The notes under the pieces were generated by a model, which was given only the letters and a program-made list of their open reading frames with translations, was not told where the DNA came from and made no database searches. Both the position numbers and the translations under genes were made by a program. Below, piece by piece: positions 47,318 to 61,339 of a stretch of 64,000 bases of DNA (position 1 is the stretch's first letter; each line of letters begins with the position of its first letter). The stretch is taken from contig CAVNZM010000001.1 of assembly GCA_963693365.1 (NCBI GenBank), forward strand, positions 7,068,001 to 7,132,000, read 5' to 3'. The stretch is from Amoebidium appalachense (lineage: Eukaryota; Ichthyosporea).

Positions 47318-48231
47318 TCTGCCACCCTTCCAACACACACACATGCACATACACAAGCACAGTTCTCCCCTGCCCAACTGATCTCCACGTGTTTTTGACA
47401 ACCGCCCTCCCTCCCTCCCTTCACCCTCCCCCCCCCCTCTCCCCCCCTCCCCAGCGCCTCCCCTCTTCCTCTATGCATGTATATACGTGTGGTCACATGA
47501 CCCATTACACCCACCACCCCCTCCCCTGGCCCCTCTCCCCGATTGCAGAGTTCTCCAAAATCCCCACCCTCTTCCTTGCCCTACAAGTACTTGTAGCCAA
47601 AATGAACTCCTAGATCTTAAAAATTTGTGAAAATTGCCTGCACCTCTCATTCAATCCCCCCCCCCCTCCCCCCCCCCCTCCCTCCCCCCCCCCCCCCCTC
47701 CCAAAAAAAATAAAAAATTACTGAACGGTCATATGCGAAACTCTCTCCCCTTCTCCTCTCCCCTCCCCTCTCCCACTTACACACCCACCCACCAACCTCA
47801 TGCAGCCTCTCCAGTCTTATTGAACCTGTCACACCTTCTACCCCCCTCAGGGCCTGGAGGAGGCACTCTATGACGTCACCAGTCTGGAAGACACCAGTCC
47901 CTTCCGCCACCTTCTAGCCATCACCGAGCAGAGCAAACAGCTCAAGGGGCAGACCGAGCTCGTTGCCGCAATTCTGGACAAGTGGGTGGCACCGTCACGT
48001 GACCGGCGTCCAACCATGTGTGCTCTTTGGCGTCATGACCGCCTATATTTCTACACCCCCTTCGATTCTAGCCAATGGTTGAAGGGGGTTTCTGGTGTCG
48101 TGGGGCTGGAAACAAACGTGGATGGGGTGCATGGGTACCAGCTGAAGGGTGAATCGGCAAACTCCGGGGCTATATTGGATGTCATCTGGTCCCAGGTGCG
48201 TATTAATATGCTCCCCCGGGCAATATGAGTT

Positions 48232-48269
<38 letters not shown>

Positions 48270-48885
48270 AAACCCCCCTCCGTCCCCCCCTGCCGCACCC
48301 TCGTTTCCTGAACCCCGCTCTCCCATCAACCCTACTCTCCTCTCCTCCCCTTTTCACTCCTAATTCAGGGGCCTCTAGTGAACCACATTACGCCACTACC
48401 GTTGAGCCTATCATGCTCGCCTCGTTTTTCACCCCCAATTTTCCTAAACAAAGCATTTTGACGATGATCTTTTTTTTATCCAACACACCCCATCACCCTT
48501 CCAAAGCAACCCCCAACCCAGAAACCCACCAACATACCTACATCCCACTCCGCTACAGGTCGATGCAGCGGTGCCCGTAGCCCAACACTGGCGCCTTGTG
48601 ACCGTTGCAGGGGAGTTATTTGGCCGGGGCACCAAAGCAAAACCCCAGCATGGCCGAAACAACAGCAGAGGCTACCTCACAGACGAATATGTGGGCCAGA
48701 GTTTGTGTCTGGGCCGTGCCGGTGGCCCGCATGCCGAGATGTTGATGCAGGCTGCAGGCAGGCTGTGTGGTGTCATAACAGACCCTGCACAGCTCCACAC
48801 ACCCCCAACCCTATGGTACGTTGACACTCCCCCCTCCCCCCTCCCCCCCTCCCCCCCTCCCCCCGTTCTCCCCCCCTCCCCATCC

Positions 48886-48916
<31 letters not shown>

Positions 48917-50179
48917 AGCCCTCGATCTTCCTAATGGGCAGACCCCCCCCCCCCCCCCCCCCCCCCCCCCCGCCCAACCCCCCTCCACCCCCCCCCCCCC
49001 CTCCCCTCCCCTTCGGCAGCCACCGCCGTCACAGCCGTCCACTCCTCCCCTCTCCCCTCCTCCCCAACTTAAAAATTTTCAAAACCACCCTATACCCCCC
49101 TCCCTCCCACTCCCCCCCCCCCCCCCCCCCCCCTCCTCCCCTCCCCCCTTCCCTTAATTAATGCCCTCTTCTCAGAACCCTGCCCTGCCGTAATATCCCC
49201 CAGCCCTCACACGAACTTCTCCCTTCAACCTTCCTCCCCTCCCCCCTCCCCCCCCCCCCCCCCCCAAAAAAAAAAAGGCTCCCCCTTCCCCCCCCTCAAT
49301 CCCTTCCTTAGTCAATTCTCACACACACAGGACTCATCCCCCCCTCCCCACCCACCCAACATTTCCCTCCCCCTCCCCCCCTTGGAATCCATGCCCCCCC
49401 CTTCCCCCGCCTCCTTCCCAGGCACCTCTGTTGTTAACTGAACTCTTTCTTGCTCGAAGCTCCCCCCCCCCTTCCCCCCACGTATTGCCACCCTGTCTGC
49501 ATCAAGTTCCAATCACCCATGGATACTCAGTAGGCTAATACAGGGCACGCAAAGACAACTCACTTTTTTATTTTTATTTTTATTTTTATTTTTATTTTTT
49601 ATTTATTTTTTTTTGGGGGGGGGGAGGGGGGGGGAGGGGGGAGGGGTATGTGATACCATCAACAAGCACTTAAATAGCGTAACCCCCCCCAGGGCATCGG
49701 AAACTGTTCATCTCATGCACGCCCTTGCTCTCCGCCTGAACGCCATTATGATCGAGGCGAAAATTCAATCTTCCGCTGCCCCCCTTGTCGAACTTCTGGC
49801 AGAAACAATCACCAGCGGTCCAGGTGATGCCAGCCACGTGGGTGCACACTTCAGAGACATCAAGCGCACCACCGCCATAGGCCGCAAACAGGTTGGGACT
49901 CTGAAAATTACGCGCAATCGCATTCATCGCCAAGTGTTCCAACCAATTGGTGACGAGCTCAAGCGGCGTGCCGGTGACGATTTGCCTGGGGTTGAAATCA
50001 CCAAACGGCTCCGCCTAGACCCCACCAAGCCACCTCCACCCATCGTCACGTCCTTCCTAATTGATGAAACCACCCGCGAACGCCCAAATCCCAAACCCCC
50101 CTCTCAGGTTTTGGCTTCCAAATTGGTTAACGAAAACTTCTCGAAACGCATAGAGAATCGGCAAACAGCAACGGGGTGA
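44319..50179 (+). CDS. unrecognised large protein, six exons, with a frame anomaly in exon 2
   Basis: Exons 44319-45110, 46201-47130, 47549-47586, 47851-48195, 48559-48815 and 49693-50179 (TGA). All junctions are GT/AG with compatible phases. Exon 1 starts MDSIGGGGG, has a Ser/Asp-rich middle and then DLAPEFARDWPIFAQNEVLD. Later exons carry FNNKLCRMLREHGEEWGWP, KTINKVRAEHGFKPGR, HLLAITEQSKQLKGQTELV, DRLYFYTPFDSSQWLKG, HWRLVTVAGELFGRGTK and ETVHLMHALALRLNA. I recognise no family. Oddity: exon 2 is convincing in one frame to about 46350, then in another frame to TAA 46878-46880. The second frame simply continues past the stop to the exon's end at 47130, where the phase again fits exon 3. A tiny in-frame intron (46877-46924) would remove the stop but lacks a polypyrimidine tract. 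Pseudogenisation, assembly error or unusual decoding are the other options. Confidence 0.62.
45111..46200. repeat. intron 1 of the gene at 44319: G-, T-, C- and A-runs
   Basis: G/T composites (45188-45267), a C-run then A-rich stretch (45390-45460), and C-rich sequence (45590-46080). Confidence 0.85.
48816..49692. repeat. C-rich intron with A- and T-run composites
   Basis: C-runs joined to A-runs at 48886-48917 and 49250-49276. A TTTTTA-like pentamer/hexamer array (49563-49612) precedes a G-run and the exon-6 acceptor at 49692. Confidence 0.85.
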
Positions 50180-50952
50180 TGTCGGATGGGGACGGTGTGG
50201 CTCGAGACGCCTTGCATGTGCTCTGTGGCTTCGGCTGATTCGCGATCGAAGAAAACGACCTCCTTTCACGGTTGGCGGACCCGGACCAAGACACGGAGCT
50301 GTTTGAAGCGTCGCGGGATGACGTCATGGACCGTCTTCAATTGGCTACAAGTCACGGCTTTCCGGAGGACTTTTTCCATACAGCGTGCAAAGATGTGCGT
50401 CACGAACTGCGAAATTTCCATGTGACGGAACATGGTGACCCCGGGGAGGAGGATGGTGTCTCGTTGGGCATACCGGAGGTGCTGGTAAAGGCGATGGCGA
50501 CGGAATCGAAGAAACGGATTGCAAGGGCAATAAGCGGACGCAAAAACCGAAAACAGCCCATTTTTCGCGCAAACCCCCCCCCAACCACCCATTTCAGACC
50601 AAAGGCGTATGTACTGCCAAGAGCTGGTGCACGATCTTCGCCAGTTGGCTATGTTGCCGGCGGAGAGGTGGCGAGAATATCAGTACACGGTGGGCAAAAA
50701 TGACGAAACATTCGGGCGGCTGGCTGCGAGATTATTGAGGATGTGCAAGTGTACAAGGTGGCTCACCTAGTGCCCGAGTTGGCATGGAGTACGCGGCTAC
50801 TTACCGAATTGCGGCTGGGTGACATGAATGGAGAATTTGGGCAGACGGGGTTGCGGTCATACCGGGCTGTGATATCCCATGGACCCCACTTGGTGAGATC
50901 TGGTCACCGGGGAAAATATGCATTGCACCCGGATATCGCCAATTTTCTGTGA
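50180..50952 (+). pseudogene. coding-like but frame-broken segment after the six-exon gene
   Basis: Protein-like readings continue in shifting frames. One runs from about 50150 to 50590 with a single TGA at 50236-50238 (contains RDDVMDRLQLATSHGFPEDF). Another runs about 50596-50765 (RMYCQELVHDLRQLAMLPAE, WREYQYTVGKND). The last ends cleanly at TGA 50950-50952 (AHLVPELAWSTRLLTELRLG). CCCATTTCAG at about 50595 could be an acceptor, so a short intron may explain one of the breaks. Either this is the decayed C-terminal half of the upstream gene or a separate broken gene. Confidence 0.45.
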
Positions 50953-51024
50953 ATCGCTGGGGCATTCTATCACTATTACGGGAGAGGGGGAGGGGGTGGG
51001 GGTCGAGTGGGGGTGGGGGTGGGG

Positions 51025-51055
<31 letters not shown>

Positions 51056-51289
51056 GGGGGGGGAGGGTGGGTGGGTGGGTGGGTTGGGGGTGGGTAAGTG
51101 AGAGTTTGGAATTGTTTAAGTTATTGTCAAAGGGATACCAGGAGGGGGGGTTTCGTTTGAGGAATTGACGGGGGGGGGGGGGTTTGGAGCAGAAAATTTG
51201 GGGGAAGAGGGGTTAGGGGGGGGGGGGGGGGGAGGGAGGGGGTGGCCATCAGGCTAAGTGGGTTGTTCAAGCGGAGTGTACCCGGGTGG

Positions 51290-51322
<33 letters not shown>

Positions 51323-51621
51323 GGGGGGGGGGGGAGGGGGGAGGGGGGAGGGGGGAGGATGGGGGTTGGGGGAGGGGGTGGGGGGAGGGGGGTGGGGGGG
51401 GGGGGGTGGGGGAGGATCCGGAAGGGTCAGTGGAGGGTTGGATTCTGATCATAATGTTTATTGTTGGCTACAACTAGCAACTGAAGTGGATGCAGTGTCG
51501 AGTGTTTACAAGGTGGTGTACTGACAAGCACACAGTTTTTTTTTTTTTTTTTTTTTTTTCTTTCAAAAAAGAGGCTTCCCTTCTTTTTCTTTTTCTTTCT
51601 TTCTTTCTTTTTTCTTTCTTT

Positions 51622-51652
<31 letters not shown>

Positions 51653-51657
51653 GGGGA

Positions 51658-51696
<39 letters not shown>

Positions 51697-51846
51697 GTTT
51701 GAGTTGAAGTAACTGTTGGCTTGGGGTTAGAAATATTTTTTGGAGTGGGGGGCTGGGGGTGGTGGGGGGGGGGAGGGGGAGGAGGAGGGGCTCGGAGGGG
51801 GGAGGAGGGCCTGGGGGAGGGGGGTTGGAGAGAGAGAGATAGATAG

Positions 51847-51938
<92 letters not shown>

Positions 51939-52328
51939 GGCGGTGGCAGCCAGTTGCCAAAAGTATTGCATTTGCGGCCGAAATTTCAAACAAAAAATCG
52001 GTCCTGCTAGATATACCAATAATATCCTTAAGGTCTCAGAATATATACCACATATGTGTCTCCCAATTGAAATATTCGCCTTTCCTGTAACAGGTGTGCA
52101 TGACCTTTCACCCCCCTCCCCACTGGCGGGTGCCCACGGTCAAAAAAAAAACGGGTGTGTACGGTCAAAAAAAAAAAAAAAAAAAAAGCGGTTGGGGAGC
52201 ATCGATTTTGGGGCTATGTTCAGTATGCACGGCAGGGGAAGTATTTGCGAGATCATAATGTGGGTTGTTTGTGTGCTGGCAAGTATGCTCGTGTGTGTGT
52301 GTGACGTGCATGAGCCCCCCCCCCCTCT

Positions 52329-52367
<39 letters not shown>

Positions 52368-52409
52368 GTGTATGTATATGTGTGTGCGTGTGCGTACATG
52401 TGTGTGTTT

Positions 52410-52471
<62 letters not shown>

Positions 52472-52521
52472 TGCTCTTTGTGTGAGCGTGTACGTGCATG
52501 TGCGCGTTGTGTGCGTGTGCG

Positions 52522-52556
<35 letters not shown>

Positions 52557-52712
52557 CGCGCGTGTGTGTGTGTGCATGCGCATGCGTGCATATATATACG
52601 CGCATGCGTGCGTATGTACTAAGGTGATTATTATTCGTTTCCCCTTAAGTACCAAAAAAAAGTGAAGATGCAGCACCACTAACTAACGGGAGGCTTAAGC
52701 TTATTCCCCCCC

Positions 52713-52751
<39 letters not shown>

Positions 52752-53440
52752 TCCCCCTCCCTTCCCCTAGCCTTGTCCTTCCCTTCTCCCTGCCCCTCGT
52801 GCGACAACGGCATTGTGGGTATGGAGAAAAAGCGAGGGGGGGCAGGGAGAAGGGATGAGCGCGTGCGGGGGGGGGGGGAGGGGGGGGGGGGGAGGGGGTG
52901 TTGGCACAGTCACAAATGGTTTGCAGCGCAAGAACAACATCCGCGCAATGCATAAAGGCGAGGGGAGGGAGGAGGATTGATGCGCAGACCTGACTGCTCA
53001 GAGAACACAGGCAAAGATCTCGCCGTGTATAAAAAACGAAGAGGGGTTTTGAAAACAAAGACAATGGAAGCAGCCAATACATGGGCTCGACAGGCAACGT
53101 AAACCAGAAGCCGGCTAGGGCAGGCAGGCATGCAGGAGACGGTGTAGGAGCGAGCGGGACCAGATGATGTTAGTGCTGGGTCGTAAAGAAATAATACGGA
53201 ACTTTGCACGACGATGGCATGGCTAGGAGCGGCTATAGGTGAAGCGGAACACGAGGGGGAACGGCTCAACGTGGCAGGGGAAAAAAAAGGGGAGGATACA
53301 AAGAACGGAGGTTGGTTGATGATCTCGTTGTGAACATGCAAAGGACATCAACCATTAATCATAGGTCGTTAAGTGGTTTTTGTAGCTTTATTATAGAACC
53401 AAATCGCTCAAAATCTTACGCCACTACAAAAAATGGGCAT
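50953..53440. other. intergenic simple-sequence region
   Basis: G-runs (51041-51064), T/G composites (51297-51333 and 51618-51696), a TA array (51848-51902) followed by GA units, GT arrays (52415-52470 and 52525-52550), and a C-run (52720-52749). Unique islands 51940-52330 and 52900-53440 show no supported exon. Confidence 0.65.
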
Positions 53441-53566
53441 CCTTTAATTGGCTAAATGCTGGTTTGCTCTTTGGCTTCCCCAGGATTACCCGGCTGGGAT
53501 GCGCACATGGCCCCAAGTCACGCAAACTTTCGAAGGAGCCAGCCATCATGGCAATGCTACTGGCGG

Positions 53567-53677
53567 AAAAAGGAGCAGAAGCAAATGATTGCACTAGTCC
53601 CTAACACTCCGTTTGTTTCCAGAAAAAGGAGCAGAGGCAAATGATTGCACTACCCCTAACGCACCGTTTGTTTCCAG
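53567..53677 (+). repeat. tandem duplication ending in acceptor-like TTTGTTTCCAG
   Basis: Units 53567-53622 and 53623-53677 (56 and 55 bp) are nearly identical, and each ends CCGTTTGTTTCCAG. The sequence after the second unit reads GIPKNSLVTDLGSHSSNLYL and then stops, so a real terminal exon with a duplicated acceptor is possible. Confidence 0.75.
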
Positions 53678-53769
53678 GGTATTCCTAAAAACTCTCTCGT
53701 GACGGACCTCGGAAGCCACTCCTCAAATCTATACTTGAACATCGATTGAGGACAAGGCTTTAAATTTGC

Positions 53770-53821
53770 CCAGGCTGGTAGCCTGGCAGAGCCCGACGGC
53801 GTTCCGGCAGTGCGTGCCGGA
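53770..53821. repeat. two adjacent perfect hairpins
   Basis: CCAGGC/GCCTGG (53770-53786, loop TGGTA) and TCCGGCA/TGCCGGA (53803-53821, loop GTGCG). They are not tRNA-like. Role unknown. Confidence 0.7.
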
Positions 53822-54262
53822 GCAGTGATCGAGTGGAATACCTAGCTAGGACTATAGCACCATCCAGTAGTATTGTGAGGTCAAATTCCGATGTGTTCTT
53901 AAACCTAAATAGGGGTTAAAAACGGCCTGATCGTACACTTTGGTTCTTTTTTTAACAGGCATATAATTATTATAATAAGCTGTTTAAAGGCGCATTAATT
54001 TTGAACCAGAGATACTTTTATCTGGTGGCTTTCCCGCCGAACATTCCTTACGATCCAATTAGAATCCGACTTCGAATGGCACATCTGTACACGCGATAGT
54101 ATTCGAGGTCTCTGGATCTCCACGGATCGCAAGCCGATTCAATCGCGTATAAGCCACACCATAAGTATAGTGCACTTGAATACGTACAAATACACAAACT
54201 ATTACACAGTATATACAGCTTGGGGCTGATAGGCTGAAGGACTGTGCAAGGTAATAAGACAT

Positions 54263-54713
54263 ATGGTGCCTTTATACTTATTTGCTTTTATACATTTTGC
54301 GAATTCCAGAGTGGCTGCGGATCGGCGATATCGGTTACCTGTTTGTGACAATGGACTCAGGCACGGTGACTATGTTCTGTTGTTTGTGAAGGGGATTTTG
54401 ACGTGGGGAAGTTCAAAGTTGTCCTATCAATGGGAACGCCAAAAGCATCTATCTCGTCACCAGCAGTGCCAGAAGTATACTCGGGGTCCTTAGGGGATTT
54501 TTTCTTTCTAGTTTGCAGGTGCGTTTAGGAGCCACACGTCCACCTCATTTTATGATTCCTGTGACGGGACACGTGGATTATTGTAGGTTCAAAGGATTTC
54601 AAGGAGGTTTGAGCCTCTTTCAGGGTTTTCAGGGGAGCTACATACAGCCCTCGAAGCCAGCGCGGTGGTTTCTAGGTTTACCTTTGCTCGAGACAGCTTT
54701 AACCCCCAAGTGA
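54263..54713 (+). pseudogene. coding-like patch in more than one frame, unrecognised
   Basis: Three protein-like readings overlap. One follows the acceptor-like AATTCCAG near 54309 (WLRIGDIGYLFVTMDSGTVT), one covers about 54383-54510 (CEGDFDVGKFKVVLSMGTPK), and one covers 54513-54713 (GATRPPHFMIPVTGHVDYC) and ends at TGA. Their order in shifting frames suggests a decayed gene or unseen short introns. It lies about 1.7 kb upstream of the gene at 56420 and might belong to it. Confidence 0.3.
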
Positions 54714-55256
54714 GGTAGCACCAGGATGGAATCAGTTCGAACAAGCTAGGGCTCGAGGCACTAAGAAGGGGAAGCAGGACATTCCTATGCGCCGTTTATG
54801 CGCCAAAAATTCCTCTTTCCCCCACCCTTTTTTTCCACCTTTTCCCCCTCGAAAGATAGATTATTTTATACCGGGTGGGAGTTGGTGAGAAAGTATTTAG
54901 TTCAATCATACATGCTGTGACCCGGAGAGAGAGAGCCCCAGTGGTGGCGTGGAGGTGCCTTTACGGCTTTTCAAACCCTTACGAGGCAGGGCCACTCAAA
55001 CTTTACGGAGAAAAGTGCAGTTGAGACAGCGCTAATGGGTCCGCAAACATGACATTAGGTAAGCTGCATCGTAACTGTGGCGTCAGTGATTCACTGTGCA
55101 CTAGCATTTTTTTTTTTTTTTTTTTTTTTTTTCCCCTCCCGCTGTGCGACACCATCACGCCTGCTTGAGTATGCACGTGTGTACATAGTGGTCATGGATT
55201 TCTGGTGTGGAATTGTCAGTGCTTTTGTCCAGGCCCGTGAATTAACGAACACGAGC

Positions 55257-55745
<489 letters not shown>

Positions 55746-56136
55746 ACACACAGAATGGTGTGATTGTGTTTGAAATATGCGGTATATGTGATGTGCAGTA
55801 TGTATGCACATTCGGGTAATGTTGGGCGCACATGTAATGTTCCCACTGAACTGTTGGGCAGCTGTTGTTGACAGAATCGGCTCTTGCCATTGTCTTGCTT
55901 TTATGTGTCCTGCTGTGTCAGTGCGCGCACTCTAGATTTATGTTGTACTAGCAAGAATTGGGACACACATGATTTCAAGGGTGCACTCGAACACAAAGGC
56001 TCACGTTCACAAACATACCCGGGCATGCAGGCATCCACACAAGCACACATGCAGGCACACATGTACGAAAACATGAATTTGCACACACCTTCACTCAACC
56101 ACAGAGAGACAGAGTCACATACACATGCAGACACAC

Positions 56137-56167
<31 letters not shown>

Positions 56168-56419
56168 GCCTCCCCCCGCGCGCCTGGCCTCCCCCCCCTC
56201 CCCCTCCACACACATGCGGACACAATCTTGCACATGAATCTAGGGACACCCACCCACACCCACCCACATATTATTCACACACACACACAAACACAGGCAC
56301 ACACACACACGAACCCACACATACAAATCCACTGGCACCCACACTTACAAATATATGCAATCACCCCTTACCCCCCTACACCTGGGACACCGACCCATCT
56401 GCCTTCTCTCATTGTTTAG

Positions 56420-56715
56420 CATTTAAACTCATCAAACTCACACTCGCAGCCGAACGGATCAACAATTTTTTCGGGGGGAGGCCGAAAAAACGCGAAAGGA
56501 CCGTCGAAGAATTCAACTCCCCTTCGGAGGGAAATGCCCCCAACGTGTTTAAGTTGCGGGAGGCAGACCCCGAGTTTAAGGCGAGACTTAGACGGGCAGT
56601 GGCTGGAAAAGAGCAGAAAAGAGTAAGTGCGACTGAATGAAAGGGAGATGGTTGGGATTGTGTCCGTGTTTATTTGCATTTCTTGGGGTTTGTGTGTATG
56701 TGTGTGTGTGTGTGT

Positions 56716-56808
<93 letters not shown>

Positions 56809-56849
56809 CGCGTGTGTGCGTGTGCGTGTGCGTGTGCGTGTGCGTGTGC

Positions 56850-56889
<40 letters not shown>

Positions 56890-57616
56890 GAATCCAGGAA
56901 GGGGAAGATGATGGGTTGGTGGGGGTGAATTTGGGGCGAAGAGAGACGGGGGGGGGGGGGGGGGAGAGAGAGAGGAAAGGGGGAGAGAGAGATGCATTTG
57001 TCTGTCTGTATCGGTTGTGTGTGTGCGCGCGCGTGTCCCCGCGTGTGCGCACGTGTGTGTGTATTGTGGTATGGGTAAGAGGTGCTGGGGGAGGGAGGAC
57101 GGGGGAGGGGAGGGGGGGAGGGGAAAGTAAAGGTGGTGGTGGTGGTGGTGGTGGTGGTGGTGGTGGTGGTGGGTAGGGGGGGGGGGGGGGGGGGGGGGGT
57201 GTAAAATATTGGATGGAGAGGAAGCCCAGGGTACATTTTCTTCCTTGGGCCAGTGGGCGAGCGGGCGGCGACCTGGGGGGGAGGGAGGGGGTTAAAGATA
57301 AAGCAGACAGGGTGAGGGGGGGGGGGGGGGGGGGGCATGGGGTTTGGCGAGGGAGGGAGAAGGGGGGGGGGGGGGGGGAGGGGGAAACATGGAGGAAGGG
57401 AGGCAAGTGACTTTGCCGAACGTTACATTAGTTTGTGGTGTTTTTGAGACCCGATTGCTGACTTGCGTGGATGCAGTGGTACCATCGATTGCTATCGATC
57501 CACGTGATCATTTCGATCAGCATGGCTGGCTGGGTGTTTCTGGTGGGCTGTGTGGCGCTGTATCGTGCTACGGAGGAGTGCAAAACCACACAGGCTGGAT
57601 TGGTTACGGTGGGTGG

Positions 57617-57657
<41 letters not shown>

Positions 57658-57777
57658 GGGGGGAGGGGGGAAGGGGAAAGAGGGAGGGTTGTGTGAGTGT
57701 GTGCGTGCTTGTGAGTGTGTGTGTATGCGTATGTGTGTGAGTGCATGTGTGTGTGCATGTGTGTGTGTGTGTGTGGT

Positions 57778-57870
<93 letters not shown>

Positions 57871-58378
57871 GTGCGCGTGCGCGCGTGTGTGTGTGTGGAT
57901 GTGTACGTGTGCGTTCATGCTTGTGCGAGTCTGTGCATGCGGGCGTGTGTATGGCAGGCGTGGACACGTATATGCGTACGCGTACATGTTCGTCTGTGTG
58001 CGCTCTTTTCTTTTCCTGTTGTGTACTCTTTTCTTTTCCTGTGCGAATTTATGTGCGTTTGTACGTGTGTTTCCATTTCACCACTTTTTCTGTGTTTGTC
58101 TGTTTCCTCCCCTTTGCTTGCATTCCTTCAAAGGCCGTTTTGAACATGATATCCCTCCCCTTTTTCTGTGTTTACACGCACCAATGGTTTTTGCTCCCGG
58201 GCTAAGGGGTCGAAACTCAGACGCAATTGATGACTTGGGTCCTCCCTGAGGATGGGCTCTGCTTATGACGCATACTGTGCACATGGCTGATGTTGCATAC
58301 TTGAATGTTTGCCTTTGCATGTGTCCTGCACCATGCTTCTCGTCGTGTATGCGTACTTCGTACCGTTTTCCGCATTCA

Positions 58379-58412
<34 letters not shown>

Positions 58413-59214
58413 CCCCACAAAAGGTTCGGCCCCTCCCCGCCCAACACGTATACACCCTGCGCTTTCAGTGAAGTTTGCATGCCCCTGCGCATGCATGCGC
58501 GCACGGACGCACACATGCACACACACACCCACTCACTTACACGAGCACACACGCAAGCACGTACACACACGCGCGCGCACACATACACCTACTTGCAGGC
58601 ATTTAAAAGATGCACACCCACAAAATACACCACACCCACTATCGAACACCCCCCCCCCAAAAAAAATAAATAATAAATCAAAAACAAAAATAGAATAAAA
58701 AAAGGAAAAGAAAAAAATTCTTTTTTAACCCTCCCCTTCGTGGGGGCTCTAATCTCTTCACACACATCTTTGATTTACACCCTGCACACCCTCACCCTAC
58801 TGTCCACCTCTCCCCACCCTCCGCGTCATTCCCATTAATCACCCCTCCCCCCCCCCCTCCCCCCCCCCCCCCCTCCCCCTCCCTGCACACACACGCACCC
58901 GCACCCACACCTGCACATCCACACATCCACACCACGGTGCATATATGCGCACACTCCCTTGCCTTCCATACCTCGACCCCCCCCCCCCCCCCCCCCCCCC
59001 CCACGGCGCTCAAATGTATACACATGCTCAAACATTAATATACACAAAAATGCTTATGTAAACATATAGGTATATATATTAACTAACAAAGAATAATTCC
59101 AACAAAAAAAAAACAGCAACTGCAATCTACCGCTGCATCGTCCACCACTGAAGCTGCCCTTGCCCTGTCACGTGACCTGACCATGGCCAATGCCTGTGTG
59201 AAGCAATTGCAAAG

Positions 59215-59248
<34 letters not shown>

Positions 59249-59743
59249 CCTCCCCACACAAACTCCTTAAACCACACCCACACCGGCATCCAAAGCAGCA
59301 CGCACAACCACACGAGAGGACACATTTGTTTTGACGTTCCTGCACAGCAATGCACATGTACACACATGTACCACTGATGCATAAACACCACACAAACCCG
59401 CACACACCGAACACACACTTGCACACGCGCACACACGCGCATACATACACCTCTGACATAGCTTCTCAACCACCCACACCTGCATGCACACACCAACGTA
59501 CACACACACACATGCGCGTGCATGCTCGCGCGCACGGCCACACACACACACACACACGCACACACACGCACGCACACACACACACACAAACACACAAACA
59601 CACACCTGCACACACCGGCACTCGCGAGCGCACACACACTCATACACGCACACGCACATACACACACACACGAACACACATACCTCTTACATACCTACCC
59701 AACCACCCACACCTGCATGCACGCACCGAAGCGCGCGCACGCG

Positions 59744-59775
<32 letters not shown>

Positions 59776-59871
59776 AACACACGTGCACACACAAAGTAAC
59801 ACAGGCATGTGTGCAGGCGCGCGCGCACGCACACCCACACACCCACCCACCCACACACCCACCCACCCACC

Positions 59872-59957
<86 letters not shown>

Positions 59958-60988
59958 CACACATCCGCTCGCATCCTGTGCAGACACTCTGATCTCCCCC
60001 CCCCCCCCTCCCCACAGCCCCACACTGGCTGTCCTCTGGCCTCTTCCTCTTCCCAATATTCTACCCACACACCCACACTCCTACACCCACGCCTACCCAC
60101 ACCCACTCATAACCACACGCACACAACAGCCTTTACATATACATGCTCGCACATACACAAACCCCAACATTCATACCTACACTCACACAACCACATACCC
60201 ACCCACCTGCACTTACACACCCACAAAGACAAGTGGTGTCTTTTTAGCATCAGCTAACCCCTATCTGCCTCTTCATTCATACTGTTCTATCCATGTGTTT
60301 CCCACCCATTTTCCACACACCAACTTTTTATACACCTACTTACTTCCTTTTCTTTTTTAGGACATGCAATGGCACGGTAGCCTGTTTCACCTCCCCCACG
60401 CTTGATTCTCTACGTGATGCGGGGCTCAGCCAACTCAATCAGATGCCATCTGTGGATTTGTTTGCTGCTGCTGCCACAGCCACACAGGGCATGGTCGTTG
60501 CTCTGGTATATACTCCCCCCCCCCCCCCCCCCCCCCCTCCCCCCCCCCCCGACAACACTCAGTTATGTTTATAATGGTTAACACAAAATAACCCGGAAAA
60601 ACTCCCTTACACACGCACGGGAATTCCTACATCCACCGTGCACCCTCACGGGCATGCTCGGTCATTGCAATCAGCACACATACACACACACACACACACA
60701 CAGATGCTTACAGAGGCGCGCTCACGAGCACACGTTTGTGCAGTGTTCGTGCTTGTAATTTTACACTCCCAGCACAGCATTCACTGATCACAAACACTAT
60801 GATCGTGCCAGTGCTGGTATCCACATGGAAATGTGCATGTGGTTTACACACACAGGGACACAAACACAAGCAGGTACACACACACCCATGCGCACACGCA
60901 CAAACACACGCAGGTACACACACACCCATGCGCACACGCACAAACACACGCGTGCGCGCACACACACACAAACACACACACACACACA

Positions 60989-61036
<48 letters not shown>

Positions 61037-61293
61037 CACAGACGCGCACACACGCTCCCACACACGCACGCACACATGCACACACGCACCCTCGCCCACA
61101 CGCACACTTGCCCGCACGCACACACACACGCACACACTCGCCCATACCCACACTCTCAGACACACGCATACACACGCACACACGCACACACGCACGCTCG
61201 CCCACACGCGCACACACACACACAAGTTGACGGTCACATGCTGACACACACACATTAACTCATTGGGCACTATCACTCCAGACAACCCCCCCG

Positions 61294-61339
<46 letters not shown>

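Noticed and set aside
52910-53341. Minus-strand 143-codon ORF
   Set aside because: It is partly low complexity, with no splice signals and no recognisable motif. Likely chance.
53770-53821. tRNA or snRNA gene
   Set aside because: Two hairpins only. No anticodon arm, CCA-adjacent stem or snRNA motif could be fitted.
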